Positions 11,529-24,323 of a DNA stretch of 64,000 bases are shown here, in pieces (position 1 is the first letter of the stretch; every line of letters starts with the position of its first letter). The DNA comes from Lingula anatina (taxonomy: Eukaryota; Brachiopoda; Lingulata; Lingulida; Lingulidae): contig NW_019775872.1 in assembly GCF_001039355.2 (NCBI RefSeq), forward strand, positions 53,406 to 117,405, written 5' to 3'. Position numbers and translations under genes: made by a program. The notes below the pieces were generated by a model that saw only the letters and a program-made list of their open reading frames with translations, was not told where the DNA came from and did no database searches.

Positions 11529-14300
11529 CAACACCCTAATTGGAAACAGCCCAACAAGTGGTTGGATGAGAAATTTGTTTTCTTTATTGCTAAAAGAAGA
11601 TGGCTCAGAAATGTTCTTTGTATTTGTGGATTTAATGAACAGACATAGTTGTCCTGCATATAACAACAGCTTCTATCATTCTGATTAAAAAGAATGTTCA
11701 GGTTGGGTAGAATGTTAAAACCATCTTTTTAGAACGAAATGACACCCATGGCCTTCATATTTCTATTATGGTTCTGATAACGGTGAGATATATTCTCTTT
11801 GACAAATATATTTCTACAATTTTTATTTACTAATTCAGACAGCTATTCAGCATATTGAATATGGTATAGCAAATAACATGTCTTTTTACCAGTAACTTTT
11901 TGTTAATTTAGCTGAATAGTTAAGTTTTTTTAGGTTTGATGCAACCCTTGAAAGTGCTCAAGTTCCCACCTTTCCACCCTCACAATTTGTAAAACTATCT
12001 CTGTTAGTTTTTTTTTGTTAGAAGTATTAATGATGTACTTTTTTTGTTTCTCTGCTTGTTTTATTTTATTTGCCAAGGAGCTGTTATTTATTCACACATA
12101 TTGCTGAAACTGGATTGTTCGAGCTTAGTTGAGTTTTTTTTATGCATTTGACAGTATTCATTTGAGTTTGACTCTCAGCTTTATTTTTTATTTTTAAAAG
12201 AGTCTGTGTTATTTCATATTTTCCTTTTTTTGCACAGGAATGTCTCTGTGGAGTTTGTGTGTATTTAAATATAAGGTAAAAGGCAATACATTGCTATGTG
12301 GACTGGAAACAAAATGTGATCTTACTTTGTATTATGGTGTTCACAAGCTCTAAGCGCATACTAATCTCAGACTTAATGTATTAAATATGTATGAACCCAG
12401 GTATAATAAATTCTAGGGGTTTAATTAAGTTCAGAGTCAACATCTCCTGTTTTTCTTTTTAGGTTTTAGGTAAAATTTTCACAGCAAGCAATTTTTTCTT
12501 GTTGCATTTTTTTCAGAAACATTAAGGATTCAATGAAATTAAAAATTTTCTGCAGTACTACAGTACATGTACAGAGATTTGTTTGATGCATATTGCAAAT
12601 TTTGTTTAAATGTGCCTTAAGTATTGTGAGTGACTTTGGATTATGGCTTGTGGATTCTGCTGTATTTTGTTGGTGTCACTGAAGGGTCCAGTTGTAAGAA
12701 GTGTTATCTTTTCCTGGGACCTGATAAACTAAGAAAGACACAGTTATTTTAATGAATAAACTGTGACATTTTCCAAAATTAATACCTGGTTGTTGTCTGT
12801 AAATTTTATTCCACTAGTATTGTAACATGTAGATGAAATTTTTTAAAGCAACGGGGACTATTCTGAGAGGTGTGACATATTGGGGGGGGGGGGGGGCAAC
12901 CAAAAGGTGTTTGTAAATGTTCATGGTAAATTTGGAGGTCTAGAAACATTCATTTTGAAGCTTGCCATTTTCTTTTGCCTCTGCATAGTTCTATCTTGTA
13001 AAGCATTGTGTCATGGCATATGACCACTGCTAGAGCCTAGATTTCATTTGCCATGGATGACCGTATTGCAAATATATCTCTTTCCGTGGGGCGTTTCAGT
13101 GGATGCAGACAGTGTGTGGCCATGAGAAATGGAATGAAATTGCACAGGTTTACAGCCTCTGCACCCGCATGTTATGTAAACATACTCGCCACAGCCTGTA
13201 GCCACTCACAATGTTTTAAAAATCGCACAAAAAATTGCATACAATATCATTGCATAGCTTCCTTGGAAAATGTAATCTTCAAGTTGGCTTAGTTATCCAC
13301 CAAGCTTTCACCTGACCTTGAGGCGTATTACACCAAAAAAGAAATGCTCACAAAAAAAATGTACACCCAAAAGGATTTAAAATCAAGACTTAATGTTAAA
13401 AGAATTGGAAATGAAATATTTAAAAAATTTAACTTGTACAGACATAATATCGGGATGTAGAGTTCACTGAGTGAGCTCAAATTGCAGGACAAACCAAACC
13501 TTGCTTGTTTGATGTTCATCTTGGTTACATTGTGATAGGCCAAGATGGTCAAGTGTAATGGACCATTAATGGTCATTTTGTGGGGAGGAAACAAGTCCCT
13601 TAAAATGGCAAAATGGACTTAATGCCTCTTAACTACACGGTTATAATGTTCAAACAACTCTCATTTTGTACAGATCTTCAATGCTCAATATTTTGGATTT
13701 AACATTAAAGTTTTCATAGAATGTTATGATTTATTAACCATATCAATGCCAGATTGAGGTTGCATAGATAAATTGGAACAATGTTTCTTTACATTATGGT
13801 TACATTACGTATATACAGAGCCTGCAACCCTGAAAAGCTTTTTTTCTCATCATTTTAAATTACACTGGCATCCTACAGTTATCATAGTATATTGCATGTG
13901 TAGTTTTGGATTTGAATTGTAGATTTGTGTAAATCATCCGTGGCTGTGCATGGGACTGATAAATCTGAAAAATTTTTCTGTCTTAGGCAAAATTGAAAAA
14001 CTGACATTTTACTTTGTACACCATACTATACTGACTTGAGGCTGGTTAGTATGTGTGGCCTTTTAATGTAAGTTTATTTCTTTCTATTTGTTATTATATT
14101 AAGATATTTGTTGTACATTAATTTTCCATGAAATAATTTCACTTGATAGTTCATTTTTTTTAATGTGCAATAGTTGTAAATGCTTGTTTGTGTACTATTC
14201 ATTTTTTTTACAGTGCCACATTATTCATAGAATTTATGCACTCTGGTTTGGCCATACCTTTCTCTTTTCTTCCCTGTGTTATCTGTTTTTGGCAAATAAA

Positions 14301-16340
14301 TACAAATGTCATGCAAACTGAACAACACCTTCAAAGCCCAAATTCTAGCATAATTGTTGTAGTCTGAAATTGATAACAATAACAAGCCTAATCTTTTCCC
14401 AGTTCTTGATTTGAGACAAGGTAGGAGAGGGCAGAGATGTCAGATAAAAGATTATATTTAGATATTTCAGCAGTTATGGTAATTTCATCCAGACAGGTGT
14501 TTGGATTTGGCATAGACCACAATTATTCCTATTTGAAGTGTTATGTTTTTGCTTGAAGAAAAATCATCATGATATCTCTTCAAGTATGCATGTTATTATA
14601 GTTGCCAGTTTTAATGCGCTGTAACCTACATCATAGCCCATAGGGTTGTGATAGAACAGGTGTCATTTTGCTCCTATAACAAGAGTGAGGACTTTTTTCT
14701 CGATGTTCATGTTGTGTAGGGCTCACAACGGGTTGTCTTGAACACATTCTAATTTGGTAGCTAAGTGATGCATATGTTGATACTGCACTTCATGTCACAC
14801 AGTTTATCAGCCACTTAACCTCTTTCTATTTTTAAGTAAAAATTTAAATCAAAATCACTTCAGTGGCACATCCATTGGTATGTCATGTTGCTTTTGTCAC
14901 AGTTGCAGTGTGCAGCTAATCGAACAGTTACTAGCTAGGGATGTAGAAAATCAAAATTGATAAAGAAGAATAAAAGTTGCAATCTGAGGTTGAGTGAAAA
15001 GAGAATAGGAATGAAGGAAAAACGAAAGGAAATCTGCATATGACCCCATCTGTGTAGCTTAAGGAGGGTTAATAATAAAGAGTGTCAAGAGATATAATCT
15101 AAAATGGATGGAAGATTGCTGTGCAGTTTGAAAATTTTTGACTCAGATACACCTATTTTTGTTGTGCCGAAAATGAATTCAGTTTATCACCTCTTTGCCA
15201 TATTTGATTGTTGGATAGTTGGGCTATTTTGAGTTTTAAAGACAGTGTTTCATTGGTTCACCTTAAATTCTTAGTGATGTCTACTACATAAACATTGGCA
15301 GGCAGTCCACGCTGAAAGAGTATATGAACAAACTCCCAGGCACAGAGTGTCACAAATGTAAGGACATGACCATGTTCTAGATTGTTTTGATAAAAAGTTT
15401 TTTCAACATAAAAATGATATTTATTTGCACAACTACCGTGGTATAAGTTAGATTGTACATGCACTATAAGAAAATGATAGATGTTACTGAAACATATTAC
15501 GACATTGTTCCCTAAAAGCAAGAATTCGATGACTAAAATATTAAGAGACCATTCCCAGAGACTATCATACTAACTTTCGGTCGAACTATCTCCAAGGGGA
15601 TTCTCGTTTAATTGCAATTAACTTAAGCGATTTAGATGTCTCTCATGTCTACTGAAGCTGATAGGGGGTAAGTAACAATCATTTCGCAGCTTAAGCGGGC
15701 ATGCCAGACATCTTAACCCCTTAAGCTGAAAACAATTTAGTGAGAAACCCCGTGGAGATGGACTGTTCCTGTTAGATCGATCTAGAGATGGGAACCCAGT
15801 CTTAGTCAATCAACTTCTTTGAAATAGTTCAATGCAATTATGTGCTGAAATTTTATTTTATTTTTTTTTTTTTTTTTTGGGGGGGGGGGGGTGGGGGGGC
15901 ATGAAACTACTTCTTGGCATTTCAAGTAGATATTTGACACACCAACTCACTTCAAATGCATCTCAATTTTTTTTGCTACAGAAATCAACCAGATGTCACC
16001 ACATAATTTCAAATAGTGTAACTTAGAAAAATACCTTAAGTCTATGTCTATTTGCTTTCTATGCTGTATGTAAATACGGCAGATAAGTAGGTTAAGTTTA
16101 CGACCAAAAATTTTAAGAAGGTGCAGTTTAAAGCTCTTTTATGGCGATTGATTGATTCCGTTCATCCCTTGGCATGTCCACTTTATTTGAGTCATAAAAA
16201 AAAAACTAATAGTACTGGTTTATATTTGTTACTGGGCATCAATGCCCCATCACTGCTCAGTCCATATGTACCTTTAAAATTTAATCCATGCATCTCTCAT
16301 AAGAAAAAACAACAATATTTATAACTGCAAAAAATCTACC
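14301..16340. other. Intergenic stretch between two convergent genes
   Basis: No coding exon seen. Further AATAAA motifs on the plus strand lie at 14969-14974 and 15074-15079. It contains a family-2 TIR element (about 15548-15800) and a T-run followed by a G-run (about 15858-15899). Base composition changes from T-rich to A-rich on the plus strand near its right end, as expected where rightward transcription meets leftward transcription. Confidence 0.45.
15548..15800. mobile_element. TIR element, family 2
   Basis: Ends 'gaccattcccagagactatc' and 'gatcgatctagagatgggaa'. Inside are 'ggggattctcgtttaattgc' on the left and its counterpart 'gtgagaaaccccgtgg' on the right, plus the family core 'gatgtctctcatgtctactg' and 'taagcgggcatgccagacat' in inverted arrangement. 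Confidence 0.65.
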
Positions 16341-16346
16341 TTTATT
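16341..16346 (-). terminator. Candidate poly(A) signal of the CNOT6-like gene
   Basis: TTTATT on the plus strand, that is AATAAA read leftwards, about 2.8 kb past the stop codon at 19109. Another lies at 18024-18029. Chosen because the base-composition switch falls close by; the true cleavage site is unknown. Confidence 0.3.
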
Positions 16347-19108
16347 TTCTTGCCAAGACAGCAATAAATTAAAAAACCCTTGCTGCTTTAAACCCAATTC
16401 TTTCCATCCATCATTTTCAATGCAGCTGCATTACATTAAAAACACAGGGTGTTTGGGAATGACAAGACACCAAATAAAGCAAACTCAAGCTACAGCAAAA
16501 ATTAAGTCACAGTACATACATCCATAAGAGCTCTTAAAAAATTCAAGGAAATATAGCTACAAGATATTTCAATGAAGTTAGGATTAGAAATATATCTTTC
16601 ACATTGGAAATCAATTACAATAGTGCCACTGAGGTTATACAATATGTTTGATTTTTTTATAAATGTGATGACCAAGTATACTTGCATGATTGAGACTTGG
16701 GGAGTCACCACTGTTGAGTGCAGCACTATACCAGATAGAACTACACAGAGTCCCAATACAACTCTCTTATAAAAACCTTTCATGCAGTGATTATTTCCCC
16801 ACAATATCAAAATTTTACAACTCTACTTTCAAGAGATTCTATTACTTTCACTTCAAAGTGTCTACCCATACTACTATTGGCGGCTATGGCAATACAACTG
16901 TGTACAATAGAGTCAAACTTATCGATTTTGTTAGGGAGTAAAAAAATAATTAAAAAAAATTATAAAGGTTTCTATGCTACAGGCAAACTAGCAACATCAA
17001 ATGTATAGCTATTGTAGTATTATGTTCACTTGTGCAACTTTCACTTGCCACCAACTTATTCTTTGGTCTCAAGTGAGCACTCTGTGTGGTTGCTGCCTAG
17101 AGCGTGGAGATCATCCTTTTGCAAAATAGTGTCATCTAGTGAAAGGTCAAGATAAAAGCACAAAACTTTATCCAATAGCTCAATAAAATCAGTACTAGAT
17201 TTGCAAAATATTTTAAGCGGAATCTTTTGTCAACTATAATTCTGAAGAAAAAAAAACTTGAGGGTGATCTGAATTACACAGAAGTGCATTACAACATGAT
17301 AACCTGGACGCTTTCAATATTTTTAATGATAAAATGAGTCCGTTGCTCTGTAAACCTTATTGAGGAATCTAATGACTTATGTTACACTGAATGATGGGAT
17401 TGTGACTGAAAATAATTCACATTTGACATTTAAAAACTCATTTTAAAAAGACAATGACAGATGCAAAGCTTTGTATCATGCAAGGGATGTGACAATCTAA
17501 AAGCAACAAAAATCTCTACCCTGACACATAATGCATTTCCAGACACCAAGAAAAAGAAAATAGATTGATCTCTGTCAAAATAACACATAATCCAGTTTGT
17601 ACCCTCTAAGGGTTGGTGTCTTACTATTTCTGTGGGATTTGACAGATTTTCAAAACTTATTTGAAAAGATCCAAGTATACAGAAATATGATGCTAGACCA
17701 AAATTTCGAAGAAAGGGAATCCGTCACAGCTTGTAAAAAGAACGCTTAGTGCCTCAATTTATCCAAAATAAAACATGGAATGAATATTTATCCACCTGCC
17801 CACTAATTTTCCAATGATCATAATCATTTGGGTTGATCCACATTTAATTTTGCCCACGTCCTTTACCATTTCTTAGCCCCTGTATTGATATATACAATTG
17901 AGAATCATCATTTTAAACTGCCAGACTATTCAACTGCAACAGAATAGTGGTCCAAAAGAAATAGATGTTTTTGCATTATTAAATTACAACAAAAAAATCA
18001 TTGAAATCATTATTCTTAAAAGATTTATTTGTGCTTTGCTATCAGGCAGAATTAGGGGTTTCCTCTAAAAAATAACAGATAAGAACACCTTTCCACATCA
18101 TTTACATGCCCTTGAGGATAAACAATTGCTAAATTAACAATATCATTATCTGTGAATTCATTCTAGTTCTGTGGAATAAACAAGATACAACCAAGACCAC
18201 ATAGCCATCCAAATTATTTCTACATGATAGATGGTATTACAAAAACGGTCTCCTTTTTATCGGAATAAACTAGTACAAAAAGGCAGTTTGTCTCTGCTTT
18301 TATCATGCAATATTTAACATGCACATCGAGTCCATATAGATAAAATATTGACAGCACCCTCATATTGCTTCAGTACATTCAGAGCTGCATGTCTGGACTG
18401 GGACTGCAAGTGACCTGAGTATCTTGTTCACCATATATCTGTGCTTTCTATTATACAAAGAATCACCCACAAGGTGGTGCTTTTAATGCTTACATTTTTT
18501 GTTTTAGTCTTGACAACATTTGTTTGTTTGGGGAGAGTCCAGTGCACTAGACTTCATAACTCAAACAGACTTTTTTTTATCTGCAGTTGACATTCATTAC
18601 AAAATCCAGTAATACAAAGAAGTTATTTAGAAAGTTTTTGCTGCCAATTTTACAAGATCTTAATGTGTTGAAGGAGCTCATAATACCTCATGAGAAAACT
18701 GTATTTCATCCCATGATGCTCTTATTTCCCTTTTTGAAACTTATATTAAAATCACCTGTCATTCAAATTATAATTCTTATTATCACCACCTATATACAGA
18801 CTGCAGCACAGTGCAATCCCACTCAGAGGAAAACTAATTACAATCCACAGAGAAGAAAAAATAATATTTTTCTCCAATATGTACAAAACTGCAGATCTAT
18901 TTTACAAACAATTCTTCTTCCAAATGGTAAGTGGACAGAACACATAAATGTGCATCTCTGAGGTACGATAAGAACAGCATGTAATCTATTACCATTAATC
19001 AAGACTGGCACTTCCAACTCCCCATTTCTAAAACCCCAACCTCCTCCTTTGACTTTGATTCCGCGGGAGAGCAACCGATTCCAAAACCGATCCACGAGCC
19101 TCTTTCCG
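16347..19108 (-). other. Probable 3' UTR of the CNOT6-like gene
   Basis: A-rich on the plus strand with no coding exon or clear repeat. It directly follows the stop codon of the last CNOT6 exon without a visible splice site. The extent depends on which AATAAA (18024-18029 or 16341-16346, minus strand) is used. Confidence 0.4.
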
Positions 19109-19367
19109 CTATCTCCGCACTATGTGCATGCTGTTGGAGCCAGAGGAGTTCACGCTCCCTCTCACACTGCTGTTGTTTCCTGTCTGAGATACAGGCAGTT
19201 CAAATTCGCACAATAGTGCAAAGTGATCTGAAGGGATGTGCGGATGTGGACAGCCGTGGACTTTGTTCTCCTGGAACCACTCTGTGTCGTATGGACCCAA
19301 TACCCCTAGAGGTGACATCAGATCCCGGGAATAGTAGATGTAGTCTATGATGCCTTTGAAGTCGTAT
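19109..19367 (-). CDS. CNOT6: CCR4-type deadenylase (CNOT6/CNOT6L), last coding exon
   Basis: The acceptor reads 'gactacag' on the minus strand; stop TAG at 19109-19111. It encodes YDFKGIIDYIYYSRDLMSPL, then GVLGPYDTEWFQENKVHG, then CPHPHIPSDHFALLCEFELP and a short Ser/Asn-rich tail ending MHIVRR. This is the C-terminal end of the endonuclease/exonuclease/phosphatase (EEP) nuclease fold. The Asp of DFKGIIDYI and the Asp-His of PSDHF are the conserved catalytic residues of CCR4 enzymes, which remove poly(A) tails from mRNA in the CCR4-NOT complex. The ending -RR matches the vertebrate proteins. The first base completes a Thr codon split at 19847. Confidence 0.95.
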
Positions 19368-19846
19368 CTGTAGTCAATAGAACATGTACAAGTTAAACTA
19401 CGAAAACAATTTTTTTTTTCAATTTCAGTGATGGAACTGTGTCTCACTTACTCACAGATCGCACAATATAAATAGTAAATTTTTTTATGAAAAATAACAG
19501 AAATTTGTGAAATTGTGAACTAGAGCCATACAGTATACTTATAGAACAATAGTTATTGCTGTGTTAAGACATGTTTTCTGTAGACTAATATTGACTTTCC
19601 TTGGTTCATAATATCTCAGAAGACTGTGTGAATATGAATTCTAATCAATAGTAGACAATCTAACAGAAAAGAAATATTCATTACCAAGACAGTTGGCAGG
19701 ACAGAGGCATGTTTTTGGCTTCTTGAGGTAAGAAATTGTAATAAAACAGTCTGCTGGATTAGTACTAAGTTATTTCGTCAAATCTTCACTGGCAATGCAA
19801 CTTCAGAAGTAAAAATTTAGAAAATGTGTTCCAAGAGACCCCTTAC
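19368..19846 (-). other. Intron, CNOT6-like gene
   Basis: 479 bp, GT-AG on the minus strand, flanked by phase-matched exons. No repeat recognised. Confidence 0.85.
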
Positions 19847-20024
19847 GTGTAGTTTGTATACTGCATGACATCCTCTGAGTAGGCCTGTGACAGTTTAAAA
19901 CTATGTGTATAGATGTCCTTGGACTCCCCACACTGGAATTTCTGAAGGCAGGTCTCGTAGCCTTTGTCTTTCATATCAAGGTGAGTGGTGGACACCATCC
20001 CTGTATTCAGGTACTCCACCACAC
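19847..20024 (-). CDS. CNOT6: CNOT6-like deadenylase, exon before last
   Basis: 178 nt; acceptor 'gttttccag' and donor 'gtaagg' on the minus strand. It reads VVEYLNTGMVSTTHLDMKDK, GYETCLQKFQCGESKDIYTH, SFKLSQAYSEDVMQYTNYT. This is the CCR4 segment after the GDFNSLP motif, running into the Y-T-N-Y-T that precedes the DFKG motif. Length and spacing agree with CNOT6/CNOT6L, though the stretch between KFQC and YTHSFKL is a little shorter than in vertebrates. Confidence 0.95.
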
Positions 20025-22165
20025 CTGGAAAACACAACGTGAAAAAGGTTACAGTAACTACTCTGGTATGTCAAGTGATGATATTGATGAGTTAAACTGC
20101 CTTAAACAAAGGTTTGTAACTCAGACCCTAAATATATATATGCTGGTCCTACATTTCACATGGCTCTCTTTAGAAACTGCTGTCAAAATCAATTTGATTA
20201 CTAAAAACATGACAGAACTTTTGTCATTCAAAGTTCTAGTCAGCTTAAAATAATTCTTTATAACTGCCACTGTCAAGAAATTTCAGTGTGATTTTTTTTT
20301 TTTTTTTTTTTTTTGAGAATAGTTTTTTTTATACACAGAAACTAAATTATATGCTGGTCCCACATTTTGTAAGGATCTCTTCAAGAATTGTTAGCAAATG
20401 CAATTTATTTAGTAAAAGAAATAACAACACGTCAATCATTCAAGTTTCAACTCGGTCTAAAATAATTCTTAACAGGGGGAAATGAATTTTCCAGATAAAT
20501 GATGCAACAAAAAAGTAATCACATCCTCCTCCACTGAACTTTTAACGCAGTATTTCAACCTTTCAAGTCAGCCATGACAATTCTATTACCCCCACCCCAC
20601 CTCTGCATTTTTTTAGGTTTTGCATTATACATTTGATGAGATTTTACTAGAATTCAGTTTTTTAGATTTCATTTTATTCTCAGAGGCACTAATAAATAAT
20701 TAAGTGAAACAAAAGTGTTCCCGCTTGAAGTCTTGATTAATTTTTCATCTGAGTAATAGAGGCTACAATCAAATACTTATATTTCACAGTGGAAATGTCT
20801 CTTGGTGATATATAATGCCTTATTATATAAATGAGGCTTGTACGTAACTCACTTTGCCACAATAAAAATGCAGATTAAATAGCAGCCAAGCATTCCTAAT
20901 TTGTTTTTGCCAGGTTGTATTCAACTTGATAAATAGCCCTGAATTATCAACTTTTCAAAACAAAGAATCATGTGCCCTCCTACCTTGTTGATAATCATTT
21001 TATTTTCATACTAAAAGGTATTCATATTTCAAAAAACAAACACCTTTTCAGAAAATCTGACCTGTTAAGCAGGTTAAACAATACCTAGCAGGTGTATAAA
21101 TGCAGAAAAAAAAAAAAAAAAAGATTTCAGAAGAGTAAGACTTGTCATTTATCAAGAGCCTAATAAGTTGTCCCCCAATTTGTAGTACTGTAGTAGTGGC
21201 CAGTAGGAGATATCTCTGTCTGTATACCCCACTATATCATCATGACAGTCACATTATGCACCATAAGCCACCATCTTTTGTGGTCGTATTTCCTTAAATT
21301 CCACATCCATTTTGCCAGACTCCCCCTGTCAAGCTTATAATGGTAAAGGTATTCATCTTGACTGCCTTCACACTTTCTACCATCTGGACAAATTTCAACA
21401 TGATTATGATATGTTGGACAAAAATTAGTCTGCTCCTGTAATATTTCAAACTCAAAATGGAAATGTACTGTCTTTATGGGACGAATGGGGCATCAGTTAT
21501 GCAAACAAGATTCATTTCCTACCACAGTCTGCATCAAATGAAACGATGAAATCCCCAAGTACTTTCAGCCAGCCCTGTCATGATTACTAAGATTATGACC
21601 CACATTTATCCATAGTTAGAAAAAAAATTATTATTATTATTTTTGGGGGGGGGGGGGGTGCAGTGATGTTTTAAAACATCAAAAAGTCGATCACGATATA
21701 AAGCCCTTGATGAAGGGTCAAAATGTTTCAAAGGGTCAAAAGGTTAAGAGAAAAGAAAAGAAAAAACATGTTTAGTCTCTTAATAACCTTAATTAAAGGG
21801 ATAATAACTCTTCGTTTCGGCCAAAAAATGAATTTTCCTGGAGTAAACAACAATTTTCCCATACTCACCAATGGTTAATGAATCCATTTTTACATTCAAA
21901 GTTAGTCCCCGGTTTTTTTCTAAAAAGTTTGGTTTTTTGTTAAAATCTCTTAAGAGATTTTAACAGAGTATAACCATCAATGGAGGTCACATGGTCTAAA
22001 GAAAAGCTCAGATATCAGAATAATAGCTATAACTGCCGTTTTTGTGGTAAAACAGAATATATTATATTTCTATGAGTTATTCACAATGTTTTTATTGTGA
22101 AATATAGATCTCATACCAAGAGTTATTATCCCTTTAACTTTTTTTTATTAAAAAATTCACCATAC
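20025..22165 (-). other. Intron, CNOT6-like gene
   Basis: 2.1 kb. It contains a T-run (about 20292-20314), an A-run (about 21106-21123), a G-run (about 21645-21659) and a TTAA-flanked TIR element (21797-22133) close to the exon on its right. Confidence 0.85.
21797..22133. mobile_element. TTAA-flanked TIR element
   Basis: 337 bp with ends 'agggataataactctt' and 'aagagttattatccct', flanked on both sides by TTAA (21793-21796 and 22134-22137). Near the middle is a perfect 26-bp palindrome (about 21938-21963) centred on 'tcttaaga'. TTAA targets are used by piggyBac and Kolobok transposases, so it may be a non-autonomous derivative of one; no coding sequence is present. Confidence 0.7.
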
Positions 22166-22393
22166 CTGAACTGGGTAAACTGTTAAAATCCCCGCATAAA
22201 ATCAATGGAATGGAATTGACTTCTGTGGCACCACTGGAGCCCGGACGGAAGCTAACGGTTGTCTCCTTGACGATATTCTTGAGCTCCCACATCAGCATCA
22301 TTGTCTGGATGAGCTTGACGTCACTAAATTCTGGGTCCCAGTGTATGTGTGCTGTGGCCACTAAAATAGGCTGCCGTACTTCTGACGGGAGAC
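22166..22393 (-). CDS. CNOT6: CNOT6-like deadenylase, exon with HWDP and GDFNSLP motifs
   Basis: 228 nt; acceptor 'cttacag' and donor 'gtatgg' on the minus strand. It encodes LPSEVRQPILVATAHIHWDP, EFSDVKLIQTMMLMWELKNI, then a variable segment rich in Ser/Gly (RPGSSGA), then IPLILCGDFNSLPSS. The HWDP motif and the Asp and Asn of GDFNSLP are hallmark EEP active-site residues. The variable loop corresponds to the RPGSP region of vertebrate CNOT6L. Both ends split a Gly codon after the first base. Confidence 0.95.
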
Positions 22394-22570
22394 CTGTAAG
22401 AAACGCGAGATATTTGTAGAGGCTAGGATAAACTTTGGTATCAACCATCATCATCATCATCAATTTCAAACAAACAGATTCTGTGTATCAACACAATCTC
22501 TAAGAATTGGAGCACTTATCACATCCAGCATATTTTGCAGAGATTTTCATTTCTGAAAATAATTCATCAG

Positions 22571-22605
<35 letters not shown>

Positions 22606-24171
22606 TTCAAAAGATTGAAAATTTGTTGATTAAAAGGAGATGTCTGTAAGCAAAATAATTCCTTGGTATCTTAAATAGATAACCTTTGTCTGATCTATAA
22701 TGTCAGATTTCTATCCTTGACATTATTAATGGGTCTCCTGCACAAATCACGCAAGTTAAGTCAGCAACCCTACAGAGAAATAATCAAAAAAGTTTTGAGT
22801 CAAAAGGTTAATTCTGTCTTTGTTTCCAAGTGGGTGCGGCTTACAATCAATCTTCTTCCTAAGCTCTGATCACTGGCAGGAGCAGCACAGCAGGACTGGC
22901 ACAGGAGGGGAAATCAACTGTTACATAATTTTTTTTTCATTAATATAATAGTTTTGATGATGATGATGATGATGACAAAGATGATGGACCTTTATGTTCC
23001 ATAATTCTTGAAATTAACAGCTGAACATTTTTCTGAAAACTGCAGCAACCTAACTCAACCCACTCCCCTTCACAATCTATCTCAAAAAGCTTTCAAAGTG
23101 GTGGTCATTTTCTGAAAGTGTGGCCAACTAATCCTAGTGTTAATTATCACACAGTTTTGTTTTGAGTGAAGAAAAGCTTTCTCAGAATCATACCAACTAT
23201 TGCCCTCCATACAATTTCCTGTGCAAAGTTGGTTCAGGGAACACCTAGAGTACAGGACATTTCAACATCACTCCTCTGTTCATGAGCACTCAAACATATT
23301 TTAACTCAATTTAACTTCTGCCACTAGGTCAAATGACTTCACATGAAATGCACTAAGCTTTTTAATTAATTAACTCTAAGATCCAATTTCCTAAAACATA
23401 AATAACAGAATGGTGCACAGATACATAGGTTAGGGCAAATATGATCAAGTAAAATAATCAATGAACAAATGGACTTTCCTCTTTAATTTCCTTTGGGTTT
23501 AATCAGAACCTTTAAGCTCAGCTTCACACTGTTGACCTTTATGCAGTGGCTACTTACATGCTTATGCTAAGAACTGATGTCAAGCAGAGACAACTGATGG
23601 CTTAATGAAGAATATCTAGTGACATTCTAGACATCATATCAATACAGGCCAAGTGAATTAACATTCATTTGGGTTCTCCTGAGATCTATTTCCACCCCCA
23701 ACTTAAATGAGGATTTATTGTCAACCTCCATGGCACTGCATACTTTTCATGCTGAATATGTAAGATGTACAGACATGCACAAACAAATGTCGTCACTAGT
23801 TAAACTAAGACCCTAACATTTCTATGCATTTGAAAGTCAAGTCTTTTTGTCACTTCTGGAAAAACAGCATCTTGATTTTTGATGTCATATATATAGATGT
23901 TTCATGACGTTTATCTCTTTTAGATCCCTGTCTTTTCTCTCTCTCTCTTTCTTTTGGGTGTTATTCAGTCATGCTAAAATGCATATAAAAAGAACAGTCT
24001 CGAGTTTCTATCTTTTTAAAGGATAATATGGTGCCGAAATATGGAGCCACTCTGAATCAAACTATGACAATAGCTCATGACAGAAATTAATTGTTTATTC
24101 ATCTTCTGTATATTAGCTGAATGTATTCTTCTTCTTCTTATTATTATTATCATTATTATTATGGTACCTAC
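22394..24171 (-). other. Intron, CNOT6-like gene
   Basis: 1.8 kb. It holds a CAT-type trinucleotide tract next to the exon (about 22444-22462), an (ATA)n tract (about 22573-22602) and a (GAT)n tract (about 22957-22975). Nothing coding seen. Confidence 0.85.
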
Positions 24172-24323
24172 CATTCTCAAAGACTCCCTCCTTGGTTTCT
24201 AGCAGGGCAGCTAAACCAATGTTGTCTTTGGTCATTACTCGGTTCAACATGTCATCAGAACCTTCTGCATTAGCCATGGCCAGCTGGTTGAACTCAATCA
24301 AGTATTCTTTACTGAGACCAAAC
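24172..24323 (-). CDS. CNOT6: CNOT6-like deadenylase, exon with EFNQLAMAN motif
   Basis: 152 nt; acceptor 'tttgcag', donor 'gtaggt' on the minus strand. It reads FGLSKEYLIEFNQLAMANAE, GSDDMLNRVMTKDNIGLAAL, LETKEGVFENG. EFNQ(L/V)AMAN and MLNRVMTKDNIG are diagnostic of CNOT6/CNOT6L as opposed to nocturnin, Angel or PDE12. The donor is preceded by a split Gly codon that the next exon completes. Confidence 0.95.

Larger units (their letters stand above)
8267..14300 (+). other. Probable long 3' UTR / downstream region of the TMEM72-like gene
   Basis: T-rich plus strand without convincing coding exons. AATAAA motifs occur at 12405-12410, 12755-12760 and 14295-14300; which one is used cannot be told. 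The stretch contains a family-2 TIR element (about 9516-9711), a (GA)n tract (9935-9977), an ATT-type trinucleotide tract (11481-11527) and a G-run near 12882. How far the transcript reaches is inference. Confidence 0.35.

Noticed and set aside
11432-11688. Reading frames rich in Leu, Ile, Asn or Tyr on both strands
   Set aside because: They are translations of the (ATT)n microsatellite and have no splice or start support.
22314-22325. A second CRE-like site 'tgacgtca'
   Set aside because: It lies in a coding exon (the SDVKL codons), so the match is explained by protein sequence.
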